In this document: piece by piece, positions 16,477 through 25,019 of the stretch | Layout: each line of letters opens with the position of its first letter | Numbering within the stretch: the stretch's first letter is position 1 | Assembly (NCBI GenBank): GCA_944389835.1 | Contig: CALXNU010000010.1 | Location: 1 to 41,068 of the forward strand | DNA: 41,068 bases | Origin: an uncultured Succinivibrionaceae bacterium | GTDB lineage: Bacteria > Pseudomonadota > Gammaproteobacteria > Enterobacterales > Succinivibrionaceae | Direction: 5' to 3' | The notes under the pieces: model-generated | Seen by the model: only the letters and a program-made list of their open reading frames with translations | Told to the model about the DNA's origin: nothing | The model's database searches: none | Made by a program: the position numbers and the translations under genes

Positions 16477-19040
16477 TTATCAAATTCCTTAAGACCAGTT
16501 TCACCCCACACGCGGATCTTAGTAGGTTTAGAGTCTTTATCTTGCTTAAAAGAACGCTTTTCAAAACGCTCTTCGCTTCTATCTTTGAAACTGCGTCTGT
16601 CTTCTGCGCGTTTTACAAAGCCTTGAGATTTTTCATTACCTACGCGTGATTTTTGTCGTACTTCACCTTTAGGACGTCCTACCGTGCCAAGTTTTACCCC
16701 AGGAGGTAACGCCTTTTCCTCCTTGTCTTGTTTTAGGTGAGACTTCTCTTCACTTCTACCCCAAGGATTAGATGCTTCATATTCTTTTTTATAGTTAAAG
16801 CTCTTCTTACCCTCACGCACTTTAAAGCTAAATCCTTCTTTATTATGCTTAAGCGTGCCTGACCATTTAGGATTGGAAGTCACAGTAACTAAAGGCTCAA
16901 TTTCCTTTTGCACCCGGCTTGGATCAAAGCTTAAGCTAAAGCAGCGGTGAATATCTTTTGAGCGTTTAAAATCAAAAGGAATAGTCTCTTGTGTGATATC
17001 TTGCGCTTCAAGGCCATATAAAGCTAAAGAGTCTTTATCAAGTTTAAAGCCACGCTTGTTGGTGCAAAAGATAATCTCACCTCCTGCATTTAAATGGCGC
17101 GTTAAATTTGCAAGCATTAACACATGATCTCTTTTAACCTCAAAGCTTTTTTCCATGCGCTTGGAGTTTGAGAAAGTTGGAGGATCTATATAGATTAAAT
17201 CAAACTTCTCACCTTTATCTTGCGATAAGTAAGATAGACAATCTGCTTGAATAAAATCATGCGCTTTAAGACTTAAACCATTAAGCTTAAAGTTCTCCAT
17301 CGCCCAATCTAAATAAGTGCGACTCATATCCACACTTACAGTGCGTGTCGCTCCACCTAATGCTGCCATCACGGAGGCAGTTGCGGTATAGGAAAAAAGA
17401 TTTAAAAAGCTCTTACCTTGGACCTTATCAAAAATTAACTTGCGAATTGGTCTTGCATCAAGGAACAGGCCCGTATCTAAATAATCATCAACATTGACTA
17501 AAAAGTGAGCATCCCCTTCACTTACGGCTAAAGTGCGATGTAAGCTTTCCTCTTCACTTAGCTTCTCATATTGGGCTTTACCTTTTTGTCTTTCTCTTTG
17601 CTTTAAGATGATATTGCGTCCATCAATGCCGGTAACTTCAATCGTGGCGGCAATTAAATCTAAAAGACGACGGCGGCTTACATACTCTTCAACCGTACTT
17701 GGAGCTTGATATTCTTGAATGACACAATAAGGCCCATAAAAATCAATAGCGGCATTGTAATCTGGCAGATCTGCATCGTAAACACGATAAGCCTCAAGTC
17801 CTAGAGGCTGCGCCCACTTTTTAATGGTCTTTAAATTCTTTCTTAAACGATTGGCAAAATCAGGAGCAATCTCTTCATTTAAGACTCCTGCCTTATCGAT
17901 TTTAAAGACTCTAAGCTGACAAACCAAAGGGCCATTGTAAAGCTTATAAGCTTTAGCATAGGTTAATCTTAAGCAAGAGAGTAAATCTTGAGAAGAGGAG
18001 ATCACAGCTAAAGTACTATCGCTAAAATTCTCTTTAACCTTTGAGCCTAAAGCTGAATAGAGGGCAATTAATTCATTAAAATTACCCATTCTCTCGCCAT
18101 AAGGCGGATTGGTCACAATAAAAGCACTCTTATTTTCAAAAGGATTGTAAAGTTTATTTAAAGGACAGTGAATTACCTCCACAATTGAAGAAAAACCCGC
18201 CTTTTCTACATTCTCTTGAGCTTTCGCAACCGCTTCTTCATCCTGATCAAAGCCTATGATCTTAAAGCCTTGCGCTTTGAACTCCTCAAGGCCAGATTTG
18301 GCTCTTTCCTCAAGCTCTTGGCGCAACTTAACATATTCATCAAGGTTAAATTGCTTTAATTTTAAAAAGCCAAATCCCTCATGAGAAAGACCAGGGGCTT
18401 TAGAGCTTGCAATACTTGCAGCTTCAATTAATAAAGTTCCAGATCCACACATTGGATCTAAAAAGTTACCCTGTTTAAACCCGGATCTAGTAATCATGGC
18501 AGCTGCTAAATTTTCTTTTAGAGGAGCTGCGCCTACCTTACGGTAATTTTCACGTAAAAATAAAGGAGTGCCTGATAAATCTAAAGCTAAAATGACTTCC
18601 TTTTTAGAAGTGAGCAAGCCATAAACTCGAATATCCGCATTCTTTCTGTCAACATCAGGTCTTTTGCCTTCAATTTTTAATAATCTATCGCAAATAGCAT
18701 CTTTTACTTTTAAAGCTGAATATTGCGTATTACGTAAAAACTCATTAGTGCCTTGGAACTCCACGGCAATAGTTTCATCAGAGGTAAAATAATCTTCCCA
18801 TGCAATGCCATTTGCGCCTAAGTAAAGATCTGTATCATCCTCACAGTGGAAAGTATTTAAGATCATCACCACTTTGGAGGCAAAGCGAGAATTTAAACAG
18901 ACTTTTAAACCTAAATTAAAATCTCCACTAAAAGAGACACCCGCTACCGTTTCATGGCAATCTTTAGGTTCTAAACTATTAATTTCTGTATATAAAAGAC
19001 TCTCAAGACCTTTTGGGCAAGTAGCAAAGAACTTTGACAT
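16473..19040 (-). CDS. rlmL: Bifunctional 23S rRNA methyltransferase RlmKL (m2G2445 and m7G2069)
   Basis: The protein starts with FFATCPKGLESLL and a THUMP domain. The RlmL methyltransferase has FLDPMCGSGTLLIEAA and the catalytic NPPYGERM. The RlmK half follows with NLFSYTATASVMAALGGA and DPPTFSNSKRM. At 855 residues it is about 150 longer than the E. coli protein (702). The extra length is a Lys/Arg/Glu-rich low-complexity tail after about residue 710. The tail may bind rRNA, which is inference. The gene overlaps uup by 4 bases. Confidence 0.95.
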   Translation of the reverse strand: MSKFFATCPKGLESLLYTEINSLEPKDCHETVAGVSFSGDFNLGLKVCLNSRFASKVVMILNTFHCEDDTDLYLGANGIAWEDYFTSDETIAVEFQGTNEFLRNTQYSALKVKDAICDRLLKIEGKRPDVDRKNADIRVYGLLTSKKEVILALDLSGTPLFLRENYRKVGAAPLKENLAAAMITRSGFKQGNFLDPMCGSGTLLIEAASIASSKAPGLSHEGFGFLKLKQFNLDEYVKLRQELEERAKSGLEEFKAQGFKIIGFDQDEEAVAKAQENVEKAGFSSIVEVIHCPLNKLYNPFENKSAFIVTNPPYGERMGNFNELIALYSALGSKVKENFSDSTLAVISSSQDLLSCLRLTYAKAYKLYNGPLVCQLRVFKIDKAGVLNEEIAPDFANRLRKNLKTIKKWAQPLGLEAYRVYDADLPDYNAAIDFYGPYCVIQEYQAPSTVEEYVSRRRLLDLIAATIEVTGIDGRNIILKQRERQKGKAQYEKLSEEESLHRTLAVSEGDAHFLVNVDDYLDTGLFLDARPIRKLIFDKVQGKSFLNLFSYTATASVMAALGGATRTVSVDMSRTYLDWAMENFKLNGLSLKAHDFIQADCLSYLSQDKGEKFDLIYIDPPTFSNSKRMEKSFEVKRDHVLMLANLTRHLNAGGEIIFCTNKRGFKLDKDSLALYGLEAQDITQETIPFDFKRSKDIHRCFSLSFDPSRVQKEIEPLVTVTSNPKWSGTLKHNKEGFSFKVREGKKSFNYKKEYEASNPWGRSEEKSHLKQDKEEKALPPGVKLGTVGRPKGEVRQKSRVGNEKSQGFVKRAEDRRSFKDRSEERFEKRSFKQDKDSKPTKIRVWGETGLKEFDK

Positions 19041-19173
19041 TCAGGAAAGCTCCACAATTAAGAAAAAATCGCTTAATTATATGCTAAAAGCGCATCTTTT
19101 TGAGAAGCAGCGCACAGTTTAAGACAACTTTTTAGAAAATTTGACTGAAGTTACTGAAAAAATTCAAAGTCTT

Positions 19174-19197
19174 TGCTATATCTTAACAAAAGTTAAG
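19174..19197 (+). promoter_or_regulatory. Possible extended -10 promoter with adjacent inverted repeat, before the Fe-ADH gene
   Basis: TG-C-TATATC (19174-19182) resembles an extended -10, with CTGAAA 17 bases upstream. CTTAAC (19182-19187) and GTTAAG (19192-19197) form an inverted repeat at the expected start, a possible operator. Confidence 0.35.
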
Positions 19198-19217
19198 TAA
19201 AGATTAAGGAGTTAATC

Positions 19218-20339
19218 ATGGCGGTTTCAATTGCTTTTCATGCCCCAGTTAAAGTTCAGGTGCAAAAAGATTTAAAAGAACTCTTCTTACAACTAAAGTT
19301 CTCCCGTCGTGATTTAATCATTACAGAAGAGCGCGTTTATCAAAATTATTTAAAAGGCATAGTCGATGACTGTCGAGTGGTCATAAGAGATCTCTTAGGC
19401 CGAGGCCCAAATACTGCAGATACTGTGGAAATGGCTTTTAAAGAGGCAGGATCTTCTTATGATAGAGTAATTGGGATCGGCGGCGGTGCGGTCTTAGATT
19501 TAGCGAAACTTTTAACTTTAGAGCGCCCTGTGCCTGTAAAATCCCTCTTTGAAATGCGCGAGAATATTAGAAAAACTAGAAGTTGCGTTTTAATTCCAAC
19601 CACCCCAGGAACAGGCTCAGAGGTCACGCCTTACGTTGCACTTTATATAAGCGAACTTGGGCAACAACTTATTTTATTTGATGATGAGCTCTATGCAGAT
19701 AAGGCCTATTTATGCCCTGAATTTATTAAAAATATGCCTTTCTCGCCTTTAGCTGCTAGTATGCATGATGCCTTCACTCACGCCTTTGAATCCTACCTCT
19801 CACCCTTAGCTTCTCCATTTTCAAAAACCATTTGCAAAGAAGCTATGCAAATTTTAACTAAAGCCTGGCTTGAAATTGCCAAGGATGGAGTAAGTGCTAT
19901 TCAAGATAATCTTTTGAATATTCAACTTGCAGGATCCATGGGAGGTATTGGATATGCCAATGCAGGTTGTGCTGCCATTCATGCCCTCTCCTATCCTTTA
20001 TCGGTACGTCTTGGTATTCACCACGGTGAGGCTAATTATTTAGTGGCCAAAGAAGTAGTAGATCTTTATCTTAAGAAAAATCCTTTAGGAGCTATTTTTG
20101 ATATTGCAACCTCTCTTGCTCCACTTCTAAATACTTCCCCTGAGCACGTTTTTGATACGATTGATAATCTTTGCCAATCAATTCTTCCAAGAAAGCGCTT
20201 AAGCGCCTTTGGCATGAAAGAAAATCAAATTTTAGAGTTTACAGATTTAGTTTTAACCCGCCAAAATCTTTTAATTAGCAATGGTTATGTGCAATTAAGT
20301 GCAGGTGAAATTGCAAATATTTACAGCAAACTAATTTAA
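19218..20339 (+). CDS. Iron-containing alcohol dehydrogenase, 4-hydroxybutyrate dehydrogenase-like
   Basis: The 373-residue group III alcohol dehydrogenase has the NAD-site GIGGGAVLDLAK, PTTPGTGSEVTP, and the metal ligands in HDAFTHAFES (Asp and His), AIHALSYP (His) and HHGEANYL (His). Segments DELYADKAYLCPEFIKNMPF and GNAG-like YANAGCAAIHALSYP are close to my memory of Clostridium kluyveri 4-hydroxybutyrate dehydrogenase, which interconverts 4-hydroxybutyrate and succinate semialdehyde. Substrate is inferred from that resemblance. AAGGAG is 6-7 bases before the ATG. It is a single-gene unit divergent from rlmL. Confidence 0.78.
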   Translation: MAVSIAFHAPVKVQVQKDLKELFLQLKFSRRDLIITEERVYQNYLKGIVDDCRVVIRDLLGRGPNTADTVEMAFKEAGSSYDRVIGIGGGAVLDLAKLLTLERPVPVKSLFEMRENIRKTRSCVLIPTTPGTGSEVTPYVALYISELGQQLILFDDELYADKAYLCPEFIKNMPFSPLAASMHDAFTHAFESYLSPLASPFSKTICKEAMQILTKAWLEIAKDGVSAIQDNLLNIQLAGSMGGIGYANAGCAAIHALSYPLSVRLGIHHGEANYLVAKEVVDLYLKKNPLGAIFDIATSLAPLLNTSPEHVFDTIDNLCQSILPRKRLSAFGMKENQILEFTDLVLTRQNLLISNGYVQLSAGEIANIYSKLI

Positions 20340-20350
20340 CTTTCTTAAAC

Positions 20351-20372
20351 TCCCTGTAGAAACCTACAGGGA
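20351..20372. terminator. Bidirectional hairpin between converging genes
   Basis: TCCCTGTAG (20351-20359) pairs perfectly with CTACAGGGA (20364-20372) around a 4-base loop. It lacks a strong T-run on either side, so it may be Rho-assisted or only a stabilising stem. Confidence 0.6.
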
Positions 20373-20378
20373 AGTTCT

Positions 20379-21059
20379 CTAAATTACTTCACCAGATTTT
20401 GAGTCTACGGGGGCACTATCATGTGCCTCAACTAACTTCTCTACAAAAACCGCAAAATCATCAGAATTCTCAAAATCTGCAATAGCACTGTCTTTGAAAA
20501 TCTTGCTATAGCTTTTCTCATCTAAAGAAATTTTACCTTGAGCACCATCTGCAAAAGAGCTTAATAAGAAGATCTCTTTTAACTCAAAGCTCTTATTATC
20601 AGCCTTACTCATCGCAAATTGTACTTTAAGATCTAAATCTTGGATCTTAAAGTAGGCTTTCATCTTATCCACATCAAGATCAGGAAAATCCTTGCCTGTA
20701 AAAAGATTAATTGCACCTATTAAGCCTAATAACAAAGGATTGTCTTGATTTTCTGCAATAAGCTTAGGAGATTTTTCAAGCTTGCAAGAAAACTCTACTA
20801 AATCATAACCATTTTCAGAAAACGATTTCCAATTTAAAGTCTTAGCCTTGCAATCTGAATAATGATCAAACGCATCTCCTAGAGTGCGGGTGCTAGAATA
20901 CTGCGGCAAAACTGCTTCTTTTACAATGCTAACATTATCTTGCCCAAACAAGTTATTAAAAAAATTGCTAAATACATTAGCATTGGCATAAGAGCTACAA
21001 ATGACTAATTGCAATAGCATAAAAACTTTAATACTTTTTACAAGAAACAACTTAATCAT
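20379..21059 (-). CDS. Small exported protein of unknown function
   Basis: The 226-residue protein begins with a Sec signal peptide: basic start, hydrophobic VFMLLQLVIC, and likely cleavage after SYANA near residue 27. A following segment, LGDAFDHYSDCKAKTLNWKS, ends a short strand later with VEFSCKL. The spaced Cys pair and central Trp recall small periplasmic or lipoprotein-like repeats found in many gammaproteobacteria, and a disulphide is plausible. There is no lipobox. It follows the AAC(3)-like gene by 5 bases and so is the last gene of that operon. Whether it shares the pathway is unknown. Confidence 0.65.
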   Translation of the reverse strand: MIKLFLVKSIKVFMLLQLVICSSYANANVFSNFFNNLFGQDNVSIVKEAVLPQYSSTRTLGDAFDHYSDCKAKTLNWKSFSENGYDLVEFSCKLEKSPKLIAENQDNPLLLGLIGAINLFTGKDFPDLDVDKMKAYFKIQDLDLKVQFAMSKADNKSFELKEIFLLSSFADGAQGKISLDEKSYSKIFKDSAIADFENSDDFAVFVEKLVEAHDSAPVDSKSGEVI

Positions 21060-21064
21060 TAAAC

Positions 21065-21934
21065 CTATACCTCTAAAGCAGTTTTAAGATCTATTGCCCG
21101 ATAATATTGACGATGAATCTCACACTGATAATTATCAGGGATCTTTTCTTCAAATTGCTCACGTGTCATCTTAGGACCTAAGAGCAACTCCCACGGATCT
21201 TTTAAAAGTCTTTGTCTATACCTGTCTAAAAGATCTTTAAAATTAACTGCTAAAATGCGACTTTTACCTAAATCTTGAGCCATAATAAAGCCTGAATCAA
21301 TATCAGAGACAATAATTTTTTCTAACAAAGGCTCATTAGTTTTAGTGTTATCGCAATTGTAACGACAAAAATAATATTGAGTTGAAGAGAAAACACGATC
21401 TTGGCATTTAGTTTGACCATTAAATGCCTTCATAAAACGATGCTCAGCATTAATCCTTTGATCTTCAACCATAAATAAGGTCACATAAATATGTGGTCCT
21501 AGCATGACATAAGTTGCATTGTGCTCTACTAAATATGAATATATACTCCGTTTAGTATCAAATGAAACATTAGAAAAATCTTGATTTAATGGTTTATTCG
21601 TAATAATTAGATGCGAGAAATTAGGATCTGGGGTTCTATAACCTATCTTATTTTTAATGCAATAGTTTGCCAAAGCACTTACTGTAGACATACTATTTAA
21701 AACATCAAAGGTTTCACCCTTACAATAAGAATAGCTAAAAGCTGGGATCACAATTGTTCCACTCTCACCTACTATCTCTTGTAAAATCTTAAGATAATAG
21801 GCGTTAAGATCATAAATTGGCTCATTAGGGATCCCCAATGCGAATAAGGCGGCATGCACTAAAATAGTATCGCCTTTTTTTACGCCGCATTTTTCTAAAG
21901 CATTTAAAACATCTTGTCGATTAAACTTTTGCAT
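21065..21934 (-). CDS. AAC(3)-family acyltransferase (aminoglycoside N3-acetyltransferase-like)
   Basis: From the ATG at 21934 (GAAGAGA upstream) the protein is 289 residues; a TTG at 21943 is less likely. The fold markers are GVKKGDTILVHAAL, the glycine turn in ESGTIVIPAFSYS, PDPNFSHLI and the VMLGPHIYVT region. This family acylates amino groups from acyl-CoA or other thioesters. Members in surface-sugar loci, such as Cj1296/Cj1297 of C. jejuni, are not resistance genes. Here it follows an adenylation enzyme and a carrier protein, so it probably moves a carrier-bound aminoacyl group onto an amino sugar. That is inference. Confidence 0.8.
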   Translation of the reverse strand: MQKFNRQDVLNALEKCGVKKGDTILVHAALFALGIPNEPIYDLNAYYLKILQEIVGESGTIVIPAFSYSYCKGETFDVLNSMSTVSALANYCIKNKIGYRTPDPNFSHLIITNKPLNQDFSNVSFDTKRSIYSYLVEHNATYVMLGPHIYVTLFMVEDQRINAEHRFMKAFNGQTKCQDRVFSSTQYYFCRYNCDNTKTNEPLLEKIIVSDIDSGFIMAQDLGKSRILAVNFKDLLDRYRQRLLKDPWELLLGPKMTREQFEEKIPDNYQCEIHRQYYRAIDLKTALEV

Positions 21935-21945
21935 TCTCTTCAACC

Positions 21946-23535
21946 TTAGGCAAAATTAAGTTCACCCCTCTCTTGTAAAATCTTTGCTAACGCTTTTCTA
22001 TCAAGCTTACCATTATTATTGACAGGAAGTTCAGAGACTAAACGAATTGCTTGAGGTACCATATAAAAAGGTAATTTCTTAGCAATTTCTTCTCTTACAA
22101 AGGAAGCTAACTTAGGATCAGTGCTTTCAATAACGCCCACTACGCCATGTGTGTAGAAAAACTCATCTTGCACAGGAACAGCTAATGCCCTAACCTTAGC
22201 AAGATCACTCAAGCAACTGTCAATTTCCAATAAGGACACGCGATAACCGTTTAATTTAACAAAATCTTTAGATCTACCTTTAAAAACTAAAGTCCTATTA
22301 TTTCCGATCTGACAGTAAGCTCCAAGATCTCCTGTGCGATACCATCTTTGACCATTTAACGTTATAAAGGCTTGAGCATTTTTCTTCTCATCCCCAAGAT
22401 AAAAGCCCAACTGATCTCCTGAAATTAAAATTTCTCCGACTTTGCCATCAGTAAGTTTTTGCCCTTCATCATCAAAAACTTCCAAGATATTATCTCGATA
22501 ACCATTACCTAAAGGAACAGTAGCTAACTTCTCATCTTCACTATAAATAATGCCACTTTGAGGATCATAAACTTTAAAAGCAGCAACTCCAACTGTAGCC
22601 TCAGTTGGTCCATAAGCATTATAGATAGTCGCGTGAGGACAGGCAGGAACTAATTTTTCTACTTGCTCGTACCATAAAGCCTCACCAATGAAAATGCACA
22701 ACCTCAAGCTTGTAAGTAAATCAGTTTTAAGATGATCAAAACGCTCCATATAGCCAATTACTGAAGGTACCGCGTGAAATACAGTAACTTCATACTTTTT
22801 AATCGCAAGTGCAGGAGTGAACAAAAACTTTCTTTCAACAATAACAAGACAACCACCACTTAAAAGAGAACTTGTTAAATCCTGAAAGCTCATATCAAAA
22901 GTAAGATCTGCCATTTGGGCAAAAACATCATTTTGATTAAAGTCATAATAAGCTAAAAGCTTCTTACCATATGAAGCAAGAGAATGCTCTTCAATGGCTA
23001 CCGCTTTTGGTTCACCAGTGGAGCCTGAAGTAAAAAGAATATATAAAATACGATCTTCAACAAATGGTGGGATCTTGTAAGAACTTAACTTATCTCTAAA
23101 AGAATCAAAAATTACTTTTGCTTTAAGCTCATGATCAGCTGAAAAATGTTCTGCGCTTGCTTTATCTGTGATAAGTGTAAGCTTAGAGTCTAACTCAAAA
23201 CTCTCTGCAAAAGTTGCACATTCAGGACAAACAATCAAACCCTCAACTTGTGCTACTTTCATCATTTTTTCACAACGCTTATGGGGATAGCGCGGATTTA
23301 ATGGCACAACTGTCACACGACTAAAAAAGCACGCTAAAATTGCAATTTCAGCATTTATAGAGCGATAACCTAAAACAGCAACTCGCTTTAAATGTTGCTC
23401 TTTTAGAAGATTTGCTAAATGAAAAACAGCCTTTTGTAAAGAAGCATAATCAATACTATCATCTCCACATCTAATGGCAGTACGTGTGGCATGTTGTTTA
23501 AAGCTCTCATTGAGAGCCTGCACTAAATCGTTCAT
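21946..23535 (-). CDS. Amino-acid adenylation enzyme (DltA/NRPS A-domain-like)
   Basis: This is a 529-residue stand-alone adenylation domain with no condensation or carrier domain attached. The A3 loop LFTSGSTGEPKAV is at 168-179. FDMSFQD at 213-219 carries the Asp (214) that normally binds an alpha-amino group. A5 is NAYGPTEATV, A7 YRTGDLG, A8 GRSKDFVKLNGYRVS, and the A10 lysine is in NNGKLDRKAL. It should make an aminoacyl-AMP and load it on the carrier protein encoded 4 bases upstream. It is comparable to DltA or to the amino-acid-activating enzyme Cj1307. The substrate code cannot be decoded with confidence. Confidence 0.87.
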   Translation of the reverse strand: MNDLVQALNESFKQHATRTAIRCGDDSIDYASLQKAVFHLANLLKEQHLKRVAVLGYRSINAEIAILACFFSRVTVVPLNPRYPHKRCEKMMKVAQVEGLIVCPECATFAESFELDSKLTLITDKASAEHFSADHELKAKVIFDSFRDKLSSYKIPPFVEDRILYILFTSGSTGEPKAVAIEEHSLASYGKKLLAYYDFNQNDVFAQMADLTFDMSFQDLTSSLLSGGCLVIVERKFLFTPALAIKKYEVTVFHAVPSVIGYMERFDHLKTDLLTSLRLCIFIGEALWYEQVEKLVPACPHATIYNAYGPTEATVGVAAFKVYDPQSGIIYSEDEKLATVPLGNGYRDNILEVFDDEGQKLTDGKVGEILISGDQLGFYLGDEKKNAQAFITLNGQRWYRTGDLGAYCQIGNNRTLVFKGRSKDFVKLNGYRVSLLEIDSCLSDLAKVRALAVPVQDEFFYTHGVVGVIESTDPKLASFVREEIAKKLPFYMVPQAIRLVSELPVNNNGKLDRKALAKILQERGELNFA

Positions 23536-23539
23536 AAAC

Positions 23540-23761
23540 TTAAGCTTTTTCTAAGAGAGTAAGTAATTCTTGAGGGGTTTGACAAGCTAAAATATCTTGC
23601 AAATAGCATTGCAGACCATAATCAGCTTTTAACATTTCACTCATAGTCATAAAGGTGAGCGAATCAAAACTTGATAAATCTTGCAATTGCGTATCAAGAT
23701 CGATAGCAACCTGATAAATATGTGAAAGCTTATCTAAAAAAACCTTTTCATCAACTTTCAT
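23540..23761 (-). CDS. Acyl/peptidyl carrier protein, partner of the adenylation enzyme
   Basis: The 73-residue acidic helical protein has SSFDSLTFMTM with Ser34 as the phosphopantetheine site. The spacing is the same as in the carrier protein at 4120-4335, though the sequences differ. GAGG lies 8 bases before the ATG. The gene directly precedes the adenylation gene, as small carrier proteins often do in aminoacyl-thioester pathways. It is not the fatty-acid AcpP. Confidence 0.83.
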   Translation of the reverse strand: MKVDEKVFLDKLSHIYQVAIDLDTQLQDLSSFDSLTFMTMSEMLKADYGLQCYLQDILACQTPQELLTLLEKA

Positions 23762-23784
23762 AAATGAACCTCAAATAAAAATAG

Positions 23785-24987
23785 TTAGCCACCAATATAA
23801 AAATAATCAGCAATCTGACAATTAAGCTCTTTAAGATAAGCCTCAATTTCTATTTTAAAGTTTCTATCAAAGACTGCGAACAACAAGGCTTTTACTTGTG
23901 TATCTTTAAGGCAGCTTGAATGTATCACTTGATGCTTTGAACCATCAGGTGCAATGTAAACCTTCCCATCACGTCTTTTATCACCATCCACAAATTTTAG
24001 TTTATAGGATGATAAATCACCTATTTCCTTTAAAAGAGAAAAACTTGCCCCACCAGTTCCATAAATGACAATTTCATCTTGCTGATGTTTTGCAAAGAAA
24101 CCATGCAATCTCTCACGTACACTATCAGCGAAAGTAGGAGCTATTAAAGCCTCTTGCGCTTCATTAAAAATCTCTAAGCGCTCTTTTTCACTAAAATAAG
24201 GCTTTAAAGGACGATTTAAAGGCTTCTCTAAAAGCTCATCGCTTTTTTGAGCTATCACCGTAAAATATTGATTATAATGATAAGGACGTACAGGAGCTTC
24301 TAACTTTATAATATTAAAACCATGATCTTGCATTAATTTATCAATAAAACTTACCGTAAACATATACTCTTGCAAGACATGCACGGCTAAAACCGACATA
24401 AATTGGAAAATTAAAATGCCGTCATCGCAAAGTCCATAATTACAAGCTTTCATGAGCGCATGTAGATCTGGCAAAATTTGCACACAGTTACGACTTACAA
24501 TTGCTTTATATGCACCTTTTTCAAGTCCTTCTTGCGTAAAAAAGGTCTGTTTAATAGGAAGACTTTTATCAAAATAAGGACCAGGCTCAAAACCTAATAG
24601 ATTAGAATACCCTCTGTGTAACAACTCTTTAATAACAAAACCATCGTAGCAACCAAATTCCACAATAGGATCATCTTTTTTACAATACTCTTCAATTTTA
24701 TTGATAAAAGGCTCGTAAGCAATTCCTGAATTTGAATTAGTTGAGCTTGTAGTTATATATTTACCCTGCGCTAAAATTTCATCAATCGACTCTTGCTTTA
24801 CGGTTTGATAATTAAAAGCTACTTGACATTTTTTACAAAATGCAGGAATCAATGTAACTATCGCATTATCTTCCGTAGGACCATCTATTAAGCCTTCACG
24901 TCTTGGAGGTAACACAATAAAATCTTCTTTACCTGCACCACAATATGGGCAATGTTCTTTTACTGTGTAAACAATTTCTGGTTTCAT
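23785..24987 (-). CDS. SAM-dependent methyltransferase of the sugar C-methyltransferase type
   Basis: The 400-residue protein has three parts. An N-terminal zinc finger holds CPYC (13-16) and CKKC (51-54). A class I methyltransferase core has IVEFGCYDGFV at 108-118. The C-terminal domain has YGTGGASFSLLKEI and a dinucleotide-like strand pattern. This order is that of NDP-hexose C-methyltransferases of the TylC3 type, where the C-terminal domain holds the sugar substrate. LGFEPGP replaces the more usual GIEP segment. It may act on a sugar nucleotide or on the acyl group; related genes (Cj1300-like) sit in the C. jejuni flagellin locus. Confidence 0.78.
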   Translation of the reverse strand: MKPEIVYTVKEHCPYCGAGKEDFIVLPPRREGLIDGPTEDNAIVTLIPAFCKKCQVAFNYQTVKQESIDEILAQGKYITTSSTNSNSGIAYEPFINKIEEYCKKDDPIVEFGCYDGFVIKELLHRGYSNLLGFEPGPYFDKSLPIKQTFFTQEGLEKGAYKAIVSRNCVQILPDLHALMKACNYGLCDDGILIFQFMSVLAVHVLQEYMFTVSFIDKLMQDHGFNIIKLEAPVRPYHYNQYFTVIAQKSDELLEKPLNRPLKPYFSEKERLEIFNEAQEALIAPTFADSVRERLHGFFAKHQQDEIVIYGTGGASFSLLKEIGDLSSYKLKFVDGDKRRDGKVYIAPDGSKHQVIHSSCLKDTQVKALLFAVFDRNFKIEIEAYLKELNCQIADYFYIGG

Positions 24988-25019
24988 TTTATGATTTTCC
25001 TTACATTTAAGTAATGATG

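Noticed and set aside
21065..21934. Aminoglycoside resistance gene
   Set aside because: The AAC(3) fold is used widely for sugar acylation, and the operon context (adenylation enzyme, carrier protein, DUF4910) points to biosynthesis instead of resistance.
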